In this document: positions 22,384 to 31,600 of the stretch, in pieces | Layout of the letters: the number at the start of each line of letters is the position of its first letter | Position numbering within the stretch: position 1 is the stretch's first letter | Assembly (NCBI RefSeq): GCF_000632225.1 | Contig: NZ_JFYV01000026.1 | Coordinates: 1-41,437, forward strand | Source of the DNA: Sphingomonas sp. RIT328 | GTDB lineage: Bacteria; Pseudomonadota; Alphaproteobacteria; Sphingomonadales; Sphingomonadaceae | Direction of reading: 5' to 3' | DNA: 41,437 bases | Position numbers and translations under genes: made by a program | The notes under the pieces: generated by a model | The model's database searches: none | The model's input: only the letters and a program-made list of their open reading frames with translations | Told to the model about the DNA's origin: nothing

Positions 22384-25300
22384 TCACGACGCGCTCACCC
22401 GCCCGGTCCGCTGCAATTTGCCCCAACCGACCATCGGTCCGCGCAGCGCCTGCGCGATCGCCTTGAGCACGACATAATACATGATCTGGCGATAGCCGAT
22501 CCGCTGCGGCACCAGCAGCCACAGCAGGCGCCAGCGCTCGCGCCGTTCGAGTGCGAAGGCGATCGTCGCAGCGAGCAGATCGATCGCGGTGAACACCAGC
22601 CAGAAGGCGAGCATCGTATAGACGTCGTGGCTGGTCTGCGCCCAGCCATGCGCCTGGATGTCGAGATAGGTGACGACGAAGCTGACGAGCAGCGCGAGAT
22701 CGATGATCGGGCTGATCGCGGCGAGCAGGATCTGGAAGACGATCGCCTGCGGCAGGCCGATCCAGCCCAGTCCGCGAGGGCTGCTGCGGCCGATCGCCGA
22801 ACGATGCTTCCACAGGCATTGCAGCGTGCCGAACGCCCAGCGGAACCGCTGTTTGGCGAGCGCGCGGAACGTCTCGGGCGCCTCGGTCCAGGCGATCGCA
22901 TATTGATCGTACTGGACGCGCCAGCCGGCACGCTGGATGGCGACGGTGAGGTCCTGATCCTCCGCCAGCGTGTCGTGCGGATAGCCGCCGACCTGGCGGA
23001 TCGCGGCGAGCCGCCACGCGCCGACCGCGCCGGGCACGACGGTGATCGCATCGAGCCGCGCGAAGGCGCGCCGTTCGAGATTCTGCGCGGTGATATATTC
23101 GAGCGCCTGCCATTTGGTGACGAGATTGACGCGGTTGCCGACCTTGGCATTGCCCGCGACCGCCCCCAGCCTGGGATCGTCGAACCAGCGCGCCAGCCGC
23201 GCGATCGTCGTCGGCTCGAACTGCGTGTCGGCGTCGAGCGCGATGACGATCTCGCCCTTGGCGTGCTCGAGTCCGGTGTTGAGCGCGCGCGCCTTGCCGC
23301 CGTTGACGAGCGTGAGCAGCCGCACGCGCGGATCGTCGCCGAAGGCGGCGCTGACCACCGCGGAGGTCGCGTCCTTCGACCCGTCGTCGATCACGATCAC
23401 CTCGACCGCGACATCGACCGAGGCGAGCACGCCGCGCACCGCGCGCTCGATCACCCGCTCCTCGTTATAGGCGGGGATCAGCACGGTGACGAAACGGACG
23501 GGATCGATCGCCGGGAACACCGTCCGGCCCTCGCGCCGCGCCTGGATCAGCGCCAGCGCGGAGAGCGCCAGCGCGCGCAGGATGCCGATGGTAATCGCGA
23601 TCATGAACAGCCAGCGCAGCCCCACCGCGATCCCGCCGAGTGCGCTGAACAGCGCGAGGTCGACGTTGGCGGCAAGCTGGTCGCTCGCGCTGATCGGCGG
23701 CATCGAGGCATGGCGCGACAGGCCGGCGAGCGTCGAGACGGGCACGAATCGATACCCGAGCGCGCGCAGCCGGTCGATGATCACCGGCAGCGCCGCGACC
23801 GTCTCGGCACGATTGCCGCCGGCGTCGTGGAGCAGGATGACGTTGCGGCTGCAATCGGCATCCGAATCGCCGTCGCAGGTCTTGGGGCCGCTGGTCACGC
23901 GGTCGATCGTCGCGTCGATGATCTGCTGGACGCCCGGCCGCTTCCAGTCGCCGGGGTCGACGTGCAGGCCGACCGAGACATAGCCGCGCTCCTGCGCCTG
24001 CAGCGCCGGCTCGATCTCGTCCGCGGTCGACGGTTCGGCGTCGCCGAAATAGGGCGCGCGGAACAGCCGCAGCGAATGGCCGGTGAAGGCCTGGAACAGC
24101 CGCTGCGTCGCGTTGAGCTCGAACCACACCTGCCCTGGCGAGACGGTGGCGAGATTGGGATGGGTGTAGGTGTGGCTGCCGATCTCATGCCCCTCCGACA
24201 CCATGCGTTGCAGCAGCGACCGCTGGGTCAGCGCATTCTCGCCGATGATGAAGAAGGTCGCCGGGGCGTGCTTCTGCTTGAGCACGTCGAGGATCTGCGG
24301 CGTCCATTTCGGATCGGGGCCGTCGTCGAAGGTCAGCGCGAGCAGGTTCCTGCGATAGCCGGTGCGATCGACCTCATAGGCCTTGGGCAGACGCTGGAAC
24401 TGGACGTCGGCGATCGTTCCGCCCGGCCCGGCGATCGCGCGGCGCTCGCCCGGCACGGGGGTGGCGGCGATCTTCAATATCTCGCCGGCGCCCTCGATGT
24501 CGGTGATCGTGCCGGCGGGGATCGAGTCGATCGCCGAGACCGCCGGCAGGCTGCGGTGATCGCGCCCGAACACGGACCACAGGCCCGGGTCCTCGGCGCC
24601 GAGCCGCCACAGGGCGACGCTGCCGATCCCGGCGCGATGCAGCAGCGCGATCTCGTTATAGGCGGAGGCGGCGTCGAGCAGCCAGACGACATGGCGGCTG
24701 CCGCCGTCGCTATAGGCGAAGCTGCTGTTGCCGCTCGCCCGGTCGAACGCCGGCATCGCCCCCGAATCGCGCGCATTCTGCCACGCCTCCTCGACGCCGA
24801 GCGGATCGCCGCCGCCGTCGTGCCAGTCATAGGCATAGGAGCCGATCGCGACGACCAGCTTGGCGGCGGGGATGCCGCGCGCGGCGCTGGCGACGCTCTC
24901 CGCGAACCAATGTTGCGAGGCGATCGGGCCGGCGGGGCCGCTCGGCTCGTGCTCGTCATAGGCCATCAGGAAGATCTTGTCGGTGACCTTGGCATAGGCT
25001 GGCAGGTTCCAGTCGGGATCGGCGACCGGCGCGGCGATCGAGACGCTCCAGCCGTGCGGGGCGAAGCGTCGCTGCGCCTCGGCGAGGAAGGCGCGGTAAT
25101 TGGCCTGGGCGCTCGCCGGCAGTTCCTCGAAGTCGAAGAAGGCGCCGCCGGCGCTGTTGGCGGCGAGCCACGGCACCAGCCGGTCGAGGAACGCGGCGCG
25201 CGCCCGCGGGTCGGCCAGCATCGCGGCGGTGCCCGCACCGTCCCATTCGCCGTTGCTGGCGTTCTGGACCATCGGGATCACCACCGGGCGATGCACCGCG

Positions 25301-25755
25301 CGGTTGAGGATCGCCCGCCCGGCGGTATCGCGCAACACCTGGATGCGATGGTCCGGCCCGGTCACCGATACCCAGCCCGGGATCACCCAGTCGAGCTGAT
25401 CGACATGCCGTTCGAGGCTGGCGGCGCTCGACTGGTCCCAAGGCGTATGGAAGGCGATGGCGAGATTGGGGTTGCCGGCGCTCGCCTTGCCGCCGCGACC
25501 GGTGCCGAACAGCTGGCCGGCATAATAATCGAGCCCGCGCTTGGCCCGGCGGATCACGCCATGCGGCGGCGCGAGCCGGCGCAGCGCCGGCCGCTCGACC
25601 TCGACCGGCAGCAGCGGCGCGCGGGGCACCGCGCCGATCGACACCGCGAACACCGCCACCGACAGCACCAGCAACGCCACGAACGCGACGACGCCGAGCG
25701 TGAAGCGCCGTTTGCGCCGGCCACTGGCGTCATAGAATATGGGATGCTGGGGCAT
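22384..25755 (-). CDS. Three-domain membrane protein: GH18-like, polysaccharide deacetylase, GT2 glycosyltransferase
   Basis: A 1123-residue protein. A cytoplasmic basic N-terminus is followed by a membrane helix (about 19-41) and then a periplasmic GH18-like domain (about 95-400) with the catalytic-type strand GGAFFDFEELP (acidic residues 208-211) and FLMAYDEHE. A NodB deacetylase domain (about 468-675) has TFDDGP (475-480), metal-binding SHTYTH (His528, His532), RAPYFGD and LLHDAGG. A second membrane region (about 700-738) leads to a cytoplasmic family 2 glycosyltransferase (755-990) with IPAYNEE, DDGS (790-793), DAD (841-843), EDQD (932-935) and QRFRW (969-973). At least three further membrane helices follow. 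The set of activities suggests making, deacetylating and trimming a beta-linked glycan, perhaps GlcNAc-containing as in the Pga system. The substrate is inference. Confidence 0.88.
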   Translation of the reverse strand: MPQHPIFYDASGRRKRRFTLGVVAFVALLVLSVAVFAVSIGAVPRAPLLPVEVERPALRRLAPPHGVIRRAKRGLDYYAGQLFGTGRGGKASAGNPNLAIAFHTPWDQSSAASLERHVDQLDWVIPGWVSVTGPDHRIQVLRDTAGRAILNRAVHRPVVIPMVQNASNGEWDGAGTAAMLADPRARAAFLDRLVPWLAANSAGGAFFDFEELPASAQANYRAFLAEAQRRFAPHGWSVSIAAPVADPDWNLPAYAKVTDKIFLMAYDEHEPSGPAGPIASQHWFAESVASAARGIPAAKLVVAIGSYAYDWHDGGGDPLGVEEAWQNARDSGAMPAFDRASGNSSFAYSDGGSRHVVWLLDAASAYNEIALLHRAGIGSVALWRLGAEDPGLWSVFGRDHRSLPAVSAIDSIPAGTITDIEGAGEILKIAATPVPGERRAIAGPGGTIADVQFQRLPKAYEVDRTGYRRNLLALTFDDGPDPKWTPQILDVLKQKHAPATFFIIGENALTQRSLLQRMVSEGHEIGSHTYTHPNLATVSPGQVWFELNATQRLFQAFTGHSLRLFRAPYFGDAEPSTADEIEPALQAQERGYVSVGLHVDPGDWKRPGVQQIIDATIDRVTSGPKTCDGDSDADCSRNVILLHDAGGNRAETVAALPVIIDRLRALGYRFVPVSTLAGLSRHASMPPISASDQLAANVDLALFSALGGIAVGLRWLFMIAITIGILRALALSALALIQARREGRTVFPAIDPVRFVTVLIPAYNEERVIERAVRGVLASVDVAVEVIVIDDGSKDATSAVVSAAFGDDPRVRLLTLVNGGKARALNTGLEHAKGEIVIALDADTQFEPTTIARLARWFDDPRLGAVAGNAKVGNRVNLVTKWQALEYITAQNLERRAFARLDAITVVPGAVGAWRLAAIRQVGGYPHDTLAEDQDLTVAIQRAGWRVQYDQYAIAWTEAPETFRALAKQRFRWAFGTLQCLWKHRSAIGRSSPRGLGWIGLPQAIVFQILLAAISPIIDLALLVSFVVTYLDIQAHGWAQTSHDVYTMLAFWLVFTAIDLLAATIAFALERRERWRLLWLLVPQRIGYRQIMYYVVLKAIAQALRGPMVGWGKLQRTGRVSAS

Positions 25756-26191
25756 GAACGAGGAACTCCGGATAGATCGCTGTGCAGCGGGATGGATGGC
25801 GGATCCGCGTCAGCGGCGTGACAAAGCCGTCACTTGCCGCGATCGGTCCGCCCCTGCGCACCCGTCCCCGTCGTCCATCGCTCATTCCCCTGCGGCCACG
25901 TCGCCGTCAGCGCGGCTTATCCCAGCGCACCGGCGCGAGGGCAATATGCCGTGGCGGGGTGCGACTGTCGTAGCAACTGTCCGCTCCGAAGCGTGACCAG
26001 TATTCCTGCGAACGCAGGAATCCAGAGCGAAACAAAACACCGGCGGTTCCGTTCGCCGCCCTGGGCTCCTGCGTGCGCAGGAGCACGGGACGCCCGTTCG
26101 AGGGCGGCTATTCTCTCGACGGTCCGCGCGATCTCCGACGACGTTCGGATCGAGCGGCCTTGGCGACCGCCACCCCGCGCATCGTCGCGCG
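25756..26191. other. Non-coding gap upstream of the three-domain glycan enzyme
   Basis: About 435 bp between two leftward genes. The left part should hold the promoter of the glycan enzyme, whose ATG is preceded by GGAG at 10 bases. The middle has a pair of palindromes (26002-26084). I find no gene: the open frames are Arg/Pro/Ala-rich and overlap the repeats. Confidence 0.5.
26002..26084. repeat. Paired palindromic repeats
   Basis: Two perfect hairpins of a third repeat family. ATTCCTGCG-AA-CGCAGGAAT lies at 26002-26021 and GCTCCTGCG-TG-CGCAGGAGC at 26065-26084, each with 9-bp arms and a 2-base loop. Including their flanks (TCCAG on one, CTGGG on the other) the two copies are inverted relative to each other, like the other pairs in this window. 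They sit 108 bp downstream of the quinone oxidoreductase stop on its transcribed strand. Confidence 0.82.
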
Positions 26192-27172
26192 TCACCCCAC
26201 CGTCAGCACCGTACTCCCCCGCGTCTCCCCCTGTTCGAGCGCGCGATGCGCGTCCGCCGCCCGTTCGAGCGGGAAGCGTTGGCCGATCTGCGGCCGGATC
26301 GCGCCCCGGCGCAGCATCGCGAAGACGCGGTCGACGCCCGCGCGCCGCTCTTCCGGCGTGACATAATAATCGAACAGCGTCGGCCGGGTGACGAACAGCG
26401 ACCCCTTGGCCGCCAGCGTGCCGAGCGACACGCCCGTCACCGCACCGCCGGCATTGCCGTAGCTGACGATCAGCCCGCGCCGCGCCACCGAATCGAGCGA
26501 CGCCTGCCACGTCGCCTGGCCGACGCCGTCGAACACCGTCGCGACGCCCTCGCCGTGCGTGATCTCGCGCACCCGCGCTGCGACATCCTCGTCGCGATGG
26601 AGCAGCACGCGGTCGGCGCCGGCGGCACGGGCATGATCGGCCTTGGCGGCGGTGCCGGCGGTGCCGATCACCGTCGCGCCGATCGCCTTGAGCCAGCCGA
26701 CGAGCAATTGGCCGACGCCGCCCGCCGCCGCCCAGACCAGCACCGTCTGCCCCGGCTGGACGCGCGCGCAGCGATCGACGAGGCATTCGGTGGTGCAGCC
26801 CTTGAGCAGCAGCGCCGCCGCGGTCGCGTCGTCGATATCGTCGGGCAGGTGCAGCAGCTGCCGCGCCGCGACGTTGCGCGCGGTCGCATAGGCGCCGCGC
26901 GCCGGGCCGAAGGTGCCGACGCGGTCGCCGACGGCAAAGCCCTCGACGCCCTCGCCCACCGCCTCGACCACGCCCGCCGCCTCGCTGCCGAGGCCGCTCG
27001 GCAGCTCGACCGGATAGACGCCGCTGCGATGATAGGTGTCGATATAGTTGAGCCCGACCGCATGGTGCCGCATCCGCACCTCGCCCGCGCCGGGCGGCGG
27101 CAGGTCGATGTCGACCCATTCGATCACTTCGGGGCCGCCGGTACGGGTGATTCGTGCCACGCGATCGCTCAT
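26192..27172 (-). CDS. Quinone oxidoreductase (zeta-crystallin type)
   Basis: A 326-residue medium-chain dehydrogenase/reductase of the NADPH:quinone oxidoreductase (QorA-like) class, cytoplasmic and zinc-free. Typical segments are NYIDTYHRSGVYPVELPSGLGSEAAG, the cofactor loop AAAGGVGQLL (148-157), FDGVGQATW and the C-terminal FPLERAADAHRALEQGETRGSTVL. It would reduce quinones or alpha,beta-unsaturated carbonyls with NADPH. The KGCTTECLVDRCARV segment is unusual in carrying three cysteines where relatives have KG-TA-YL. The ATG has AAGGAG 8 bases upstream. Confidence 0.93.
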   Translation of the reverse strand: MSDRVARITRTGGPEVIEWVDIDLPPPGAGEVRMRHHAVGLNYIDTYHRSGVYPVELPSGLGSEAAGVVEAVGEGVEGFAVGDRVGTFGPARGAYATARNVAARQLLHLPDDIDDATAAALLLKGCTTECLVDRCARVQPGQTVLVWAAAGGVGQLLVGWLKAIGATVIGTAGTAAKADHARAAGADRVLLHRDEDVAARVREITHGEGVATVFDGVGQATWQASLDSVARRGLIVSYGNAGGAVTGVSLGTLAAKGSLFVTRPTLFDYYVTPEERRAGVDRVFAMLRRGAIRPQIGQRFPLERAADAHRALEQGETRGSTVLTVG

Positions 27173-27231
27173 CGTCTTCGCTCCTTCGTCCGCCGCTCCG
27201 AACCGTTCGGGGCGGGCGCCGGTTGCACGAC

Positions 27232-27900
27232 TCAGCGCGGCACCGCAAACCAGATGGTGTGCATCGCGCCCTTGCCGTTGCTGCGCGCGCGGACGGTGAC
27301 CTCGTCGACGGTGAAGCCGCCCTCGCGCAGCCGCCGGGCGAACGCCGCATCCTTCGCCGCCGACCAGATGGCGAGCACACCGCCGGGGGTCAGCGCTGCG
27401 CGCGCCGCGGCGAGGCCGCGCGCCGCATAGAGCCGGTCGTTGGCGGCGCGGACCAGCCCGTCGGGTCCGTTGTCGACATCGAGCAGGATCGCGTCATAGG
27501 CGCGCGGGGCTGCGGCGATCACCTCCGCGACGTCGGCGAAGGTGACGGTGACGCGCGGATCGTCGAGGCAGCCGTCGGTCAGCGCCGCCATCGGCCCGCG
27601 CGCCCAGTCGACGATCTGCGGCACCAGCTCGGCGACGGTGACGCGCGCCTGCGGCCCCAGCCGGCCGAGCGCCGCGCGCAGGGTGAAGCCCATGCCATAG
27701 CCGCCGATCAGCAGATGCGGCGCCGGCCGCCCCAACCGCTCGATCGTCATCGTCGCGAGCGCCTCTTCCGATCCGCTCATCCGGCTGTTCATCAGCTCGT
27801 TGCGGTCGAGCACGATCATGTAATCGGCGCCGCGCCGGAACAGCCGCAGCGGCTCGCCGCCCGGCACCTCGGCGGTGTCGATCAATTCGCGTGGCGTCAT
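27232..27900 (-). CDS. Spermidine-synthase-like protein (class I Rossmann fold)
   Basis: A 222-residue protein of the spermidine synthase/SAM-dependent methyltransferase superfamily. LLIGGYGMGFTLRAAL (64-77) is the nucleotide-binding glycine loop. VTVAELVPQIVDWA contains the acidic residue (Glu91) that holds the ribose. AILLDVDNGPDGLV (138-150) occupies the active-site Asp region. It is shorter than true spermidine synthases (about 280 residues) and lacks their N-terminal beta domain, so polyamine synthesis is uncertain. The ATG at 27900 is chosen for its good ribosome site (AAGGGAG). It lies 59 bp upstream of the quinone oxidoreductase gene on the same strand. Confidence 0.82.
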   Translation of the reverse strand: MTPRELIDTAEVPGGEPLRLFRRGADYMIVLDRNELMNSRMSGSEEALATMTIERLGRPAPHLLIGGYGMGFTLRAALGRLGPQARVTVAELVPQIVDWARGPMAALTDGCLDDPRVTVTFADVAEVIAAAPRAYDAILLDVDNGPDGLVRAANDRLYAARGLAAARAALTPGGVLAIWSAAKDAAFARRLREGGFTVDEVTVRARSNGKGAMHTIWFAVPR

Positions 27901-27957
27901 CGCGGCTCCCTTCGCGTGCAAAGCCGGCGCTTTATCGCGGCTGGTGGCGCGCCGCGA

Positions 27958-27987
27958 CGGGCGTTTTTGCCAATTCGGGCGTTTTGC
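27958..27987. repeat. Tandem direct repeat upstream of the DUF6481 gene
   Basis: Two copies of CGGGCGTTTTGC at 27958-27970 (with one extra T) and 27976-27987, spaced 18 bp start to start. They lie in the 141-bp divergent gap between the spermidine-synthase-like gene and the DUF6481 gene, about 55 bp before the latter. They could be paired binding sites for one regulator. No known consensus is recognised. Confidence 0.35.
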
Positions 27988-28041
27988 AGTAACGGCCACC
28001 GCCGAGACACTCTCACAATCGACAGGATCATCACGCCTCAC

Positions 28042-28392
28042 ATGTCAGCCTACAAGCCCCAGACGTTCCAGGAGCGCGCCGCGCTGTCCGCCAAAGCCAA
28101 GCAGGCGGCGCTCGAGAAGCTGCGCGCCAAGCCACCGCTCGACCCGGCGATCGTCGCCGCCCGTGTCGCCGCCGCCGAGGCGAAGGAAGCCGCGCTCGCC
28201 AAGGCGCGCGCCGAGAAGCAGGCAGCGCGCGAGCAGGCGATCGCCGAGAAGAAGGCCGCCGCCGAAGCCGCCGCCCTCGCTGCGGCAGAAGCCGCCGCCA
28301 AGGCCAAGCCCAAGATGCCGACCGAAGCCGAGATGAAGGCGGCGCGCGACGCCCGCTACGCCGCCCGCAAGCAGCGCGCCGGCAGGAAATAA
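28042..28392 (+). CDS. DUF6481-family small charged protein
   Basis: A 116-residue, Ala/Lys/Glu-rich protein predicted to be one long helix or coiled coil. The opening YKPQTFQERAALSAKAKQAALEKLRAKPPLDP matches the pattern of the DUF6481 family, common in sphingomonads and other alphaproteobacteria and of unknown function. There is no signal peptide or membrane segment. The ATG at 28042 is chosen because the conserved domain begins at once; an ACAGGA 14 bases upstream is only a weak ribosome site. The upstream extension of this frame is the antisense of the neighbouring gene. Its strong positive charge and repeats suggest binding to nucleic acid or ribosomes, which is inference only. Confidence 0.8.
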   Translation: MSAYKPQTFQERAALSAKAKQAALEKLRAKPPLDPAIVAARVAAAEAKEAALAKARAEKQAAREQAIAEKKAAAEAAALAAAEAAAKAKPKMPTEAEMKAARDARYAARKQRAGRK

Positions 28393-28406
28393 CGGGACGT
28401 CCTCCT

Positions 28407-28561
28407 AGCCTGTCGAAGCGGCAGGGCATTTACCTGCCCTTCGTCAGGTCAAGGTGAGGCGGAAGAGGCGGCGAACGCCCCACCTTCGTTTGCGCCGAGC
28501 CTGTCGAAGCGCACTGTCCCACAAGGACGCGCGCCTGCGGAGACCCGCCTTTCGACAGGGT
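28407..28561. repeat. Repeat-rich gap between converging genes
   Basis: The 246-bp gap between the DUF6481 stop and the tamB stop has no gene. It contains AGCCTGTCGAAGCG twice in direct orientation (28407-28420 and 28498-28511). A near-complementary TTTCGACAGGGT lies at 28550-28561, a repeat family widespread in sphingomonads. A hairpin GGCAGG-GCATTTA-CCTGCC lies at 28420-28438, followed by AAGGTG and CACCTT arms around 28451-28486. These structures could end transcription from both sides, though no T-run is present. Confidence 0.65.
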
Positions 28562-28638
28562 CCGGGCCAATGGTCAGATGACCTCATCCCTCCTTGCACT
28601 GTCGGTCGAGGCGCCGCGGGGCGAATGGGTCCCCCGCC

Positions 28639-31600
28639 TCAATAATCCTTCGACACCCGCACGTTCGCGCTCTGCCGCCCGAGCGTCGAGATGCTCGACA
28701 GCAGCGACAGCCAGCGCGTCACCTGGAACTCGACCTGCGTCGCCGAATAGCCCTGCCCGTCGGTGACGATCTCCGCATAGAGCCGGCGCGTGACGTATTT
28801 GCCCGCGGCGATCGACGTGCTCTGCCCGGTCTGCGGATCGGCAGGCAGGATGCGCAGCCGGTCGAGTCCCGCGGCGCGGCGCACCGCGTTGATCGGGTTG
28901 AGGCCGTTGCCGCCGTTCTGCAACGCCGCCACCGCCGCGGCGAGTTGCAACGCCTCGGGCGCGGACAATTTGGTGATCGAGGTGCCGAACAGCAGCCGCG
29001 ACAGCAATTCGTCCTCGGGCAGCGCCGGCGTGCTGGTGAAGCCGATCTCGGGCTTGAGCGCGGTGCCGGTAACGCGGATCGTCGCGGCAAGGCCGGTGCT
29101 GTCGGCATTGGCCTCGATGTCGAGCACCGGATTGGCCGGCACCTCGCCGGCGAAGCGGATCACGCCGCGCGACAGCTGGAACTTGCGCCCGGCGAATTCA
29201 TAATCGCCGCGGATCATGTTCGCCTGGCCGGTGATCGCCGGATTGCCCGGCTGGCCGGCGATGCCGAGGTCGGCGGACCATTCGCTCGACAGGCCGAGGC
29301 CGCTGACGATCACCTTGTCGGGCGCGCGCGCCTTGATCGCCAGCGTCCACGGCGTGACGGGCGTATCATCCTCCTCGCCGCCGTCGGGCAGGTTGATCTC
29401 GCGAACGTTGAGCCGTGGCAGCGCCGCCGCCGCGCTCGCCTGGCCGAGCCGGTAGCGGCTGCGGTTGAGCACGATGTCGCCGGCGATCGTCCCGCCCTTG
29501 CCGTCGGAGGTGAAGGTGAGCGGGCCGGTGACGGTCGCGCCGATATCGTCGCGGTTGATCATCACCGCATGATCCGCCTGAAGCTTGAGCGCGAGGCCGA
29601 TGCCGTGCGGCGCGGCGAAGTCGAAATCGCCGCTGCCGGCGACGCGGCCGCCCTTGCCGGCGTCGGCGGTCAGCCGGTCGATGACCAGCCGCGATCCGTT
29701 GAAGCGGCCGTTCGCCTGGACGTTGGTCAGCACGGTGCCGGTGTTGGCGCTCTCGATCCGCGCGCCATTGGCCTGCAGCACGCCGCGGATCAGCGGCGCG
29801 CCGATCCGGCCGCTGACGTCGGCGCCGATCGCCACCGGGCCCGACAGGTCGAACAGTTCGAGCCCGGTCAGCCGCCACACCGTATCCGCCGGCCCCGAAT
29901 AGCGCAGCTGCGCGAACAGCGGCGCCGCCGCGATCCGGCTGGCGAGGTCGCCCGAGCCGAGCGGCTTGAGCAGCGCCTGGGCGCGGCCGATCGTCTTGCC
30001 GCCCGACGCCATCACCACGCGCACGCCCAATCGGTCGGCGGAGAGGATGCCGGCGAGACCGAGGTCGATCGGCCGCGACGACAGCACCAGCCCGGCGCGG
30101 CTCAGCCCACGGACGGTCAGATTGGCCTTGCCGGTCGGCGCACGATCGGCCCCGGTCGCATAGCTGAACGTCCCCGACGCGGTGCCGCCGAGGCCGAGCC
30201 GCGGATAGCCGATATCGAGGATCGCCAGCGGCATGCCCGTCAGCGCGGCGTCGAGCGACAGCGCATCCGCAGCATAATGGCCGCCGACCTCCGCCTCGCC
30301 GCCGGCGAAGCTCAGCCGCGTCGGCGCGAGCCGCCAGCCGTCGCCCTCACGACGGATGTCGGCGGGCGCGAGCAGCCGCAGCGGGCGGCGGTCGAGCGTG
30401 CCCTGCGCGGCGACCGACAGATGATCCTGCGCCATCTGCGTCACCGTCTGGATGTCGAAGGCGCGCCCGCGCGATCCGGCGATCGACGCGCGCACCTCGC
30501 CGACGCCGCCGCGCAGCTTCGCCGTGCCGGCGAAGCGCGCGAGGCTGAGTCGCCCGAGCCGCACGCCCGCACCGCTGGTGGTGAGATCGAGCGCGGTGCC
30601 GGCGGGATCGAGCAGCAGCGCCGCGTCGACGCGGCCGCGGCGCAGCGTCGCGCTGCCGAGCTGCGCGTCGGCCGCGCTGAGATGCGTCTCGATCCGCTGC
30701 ACCGTGCCGACCGGGCGGAACAGCAATTCGCCCGCCAGCCCGCCGCCCGCCACCGCGAGCCGCCCGGTGAAGCCGCCATGGCCGATCGTCAGCCGGCCGC
30801 TCGCCGCGGTGCCGCTCACCGCCAGCCGGTCGACGACCAGAATGTCGTCGACGCCCGGCGGCAGCAGCAGGATCGATCCCGCCAGCGTGAACGGCCCGAG
30901 CCGCGATTCGCCCGCGGCGCGATAGGTGAAGCCGCTCGCCGTCGGATCGAGATGCGCGCGCACCTGCGACAGGCCGAGCGCCGCATTGGGGCTGGCGAAT
31001 TGCAGGTCGAGCGTCGGCCGGTCGATCTTGCCGTCGAGCCGCATCACCACCGGGCCATAGGTGGCATGTCGCCCGCTCGCCTCGATATGGAAGGTATCGT
31101 CGGGACGGCGATAGCCGTTGCCGCGCAGGCTGAGCAGCGGCGAGGTCAGCACCATGTCGGTGAAGCGCAACAGGCCGTCGGGGGTGCGTTCCAGGCCGGC
31201 GCTGATCCGCGGCAGGCCGCCGGTCAGGCCGCGCAGGAAGCCGTTGTCGAGCCGCACGACCTGCGCCGTGCCGCGCCCGACGATGCGCGTGCCGCGCCCC
31301 CCCGCCCCCGGCACGACGCGCAGGTCGGAGCGCAGGTCGACGATGCCGAGCCCCTTGATGAACAGGCGGTTGAGCGTGCCGTTGAGCCCCACCTCATAGC
31401 GGCCGGTGGCGAGATCGAGCGCGACCATCAGCCGCCCGTCGAGCTGGTCCGAGCGCAGCCGCAGCGAATCACCGGTGAGCAGTGAGCCCTTCAGCATCAG
31501 CGGCCCGTCGAGGCTGAAATGCCGCAACACGCCGCCCGCGACGGTGCCGACGCCGGTGACCTGCGCCGCGGTGAAGCGCGTCGGCAGCACGAGCTGCCGC

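Noticed and set aside
22295..25821. Long rightward open frames opposite the three-domain glycan enzyme (over 1000 codons)
   Set aside because: They are antisense readings of a GC-rich gene: Arg/Asp/Ala/Gln-rich, without domain motifs. The leftward frame has clear catalytic motifs.
27232..27900. True spermidine synthase (speE)
   Set aside because: It has the nucleotide-binding core but lacks the N-terminal beta domain and is about 60 residues short, with no polyamine genes nearby.
28420..28438. Intrinsic terminator after the DUF6481 gene
   Set aside because: A hairpin exists but with only 6-bp arms and no following T-run, so I describe it only as part of the repeat-rich gap.
28594..31485. 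Rightward 963-codon open frame opposite tamB
   Set aside because: Composition is typical of an antisense shadow, with no signal peptide, membrane segments or motifs; tamB is supported by its neighbour tamA.
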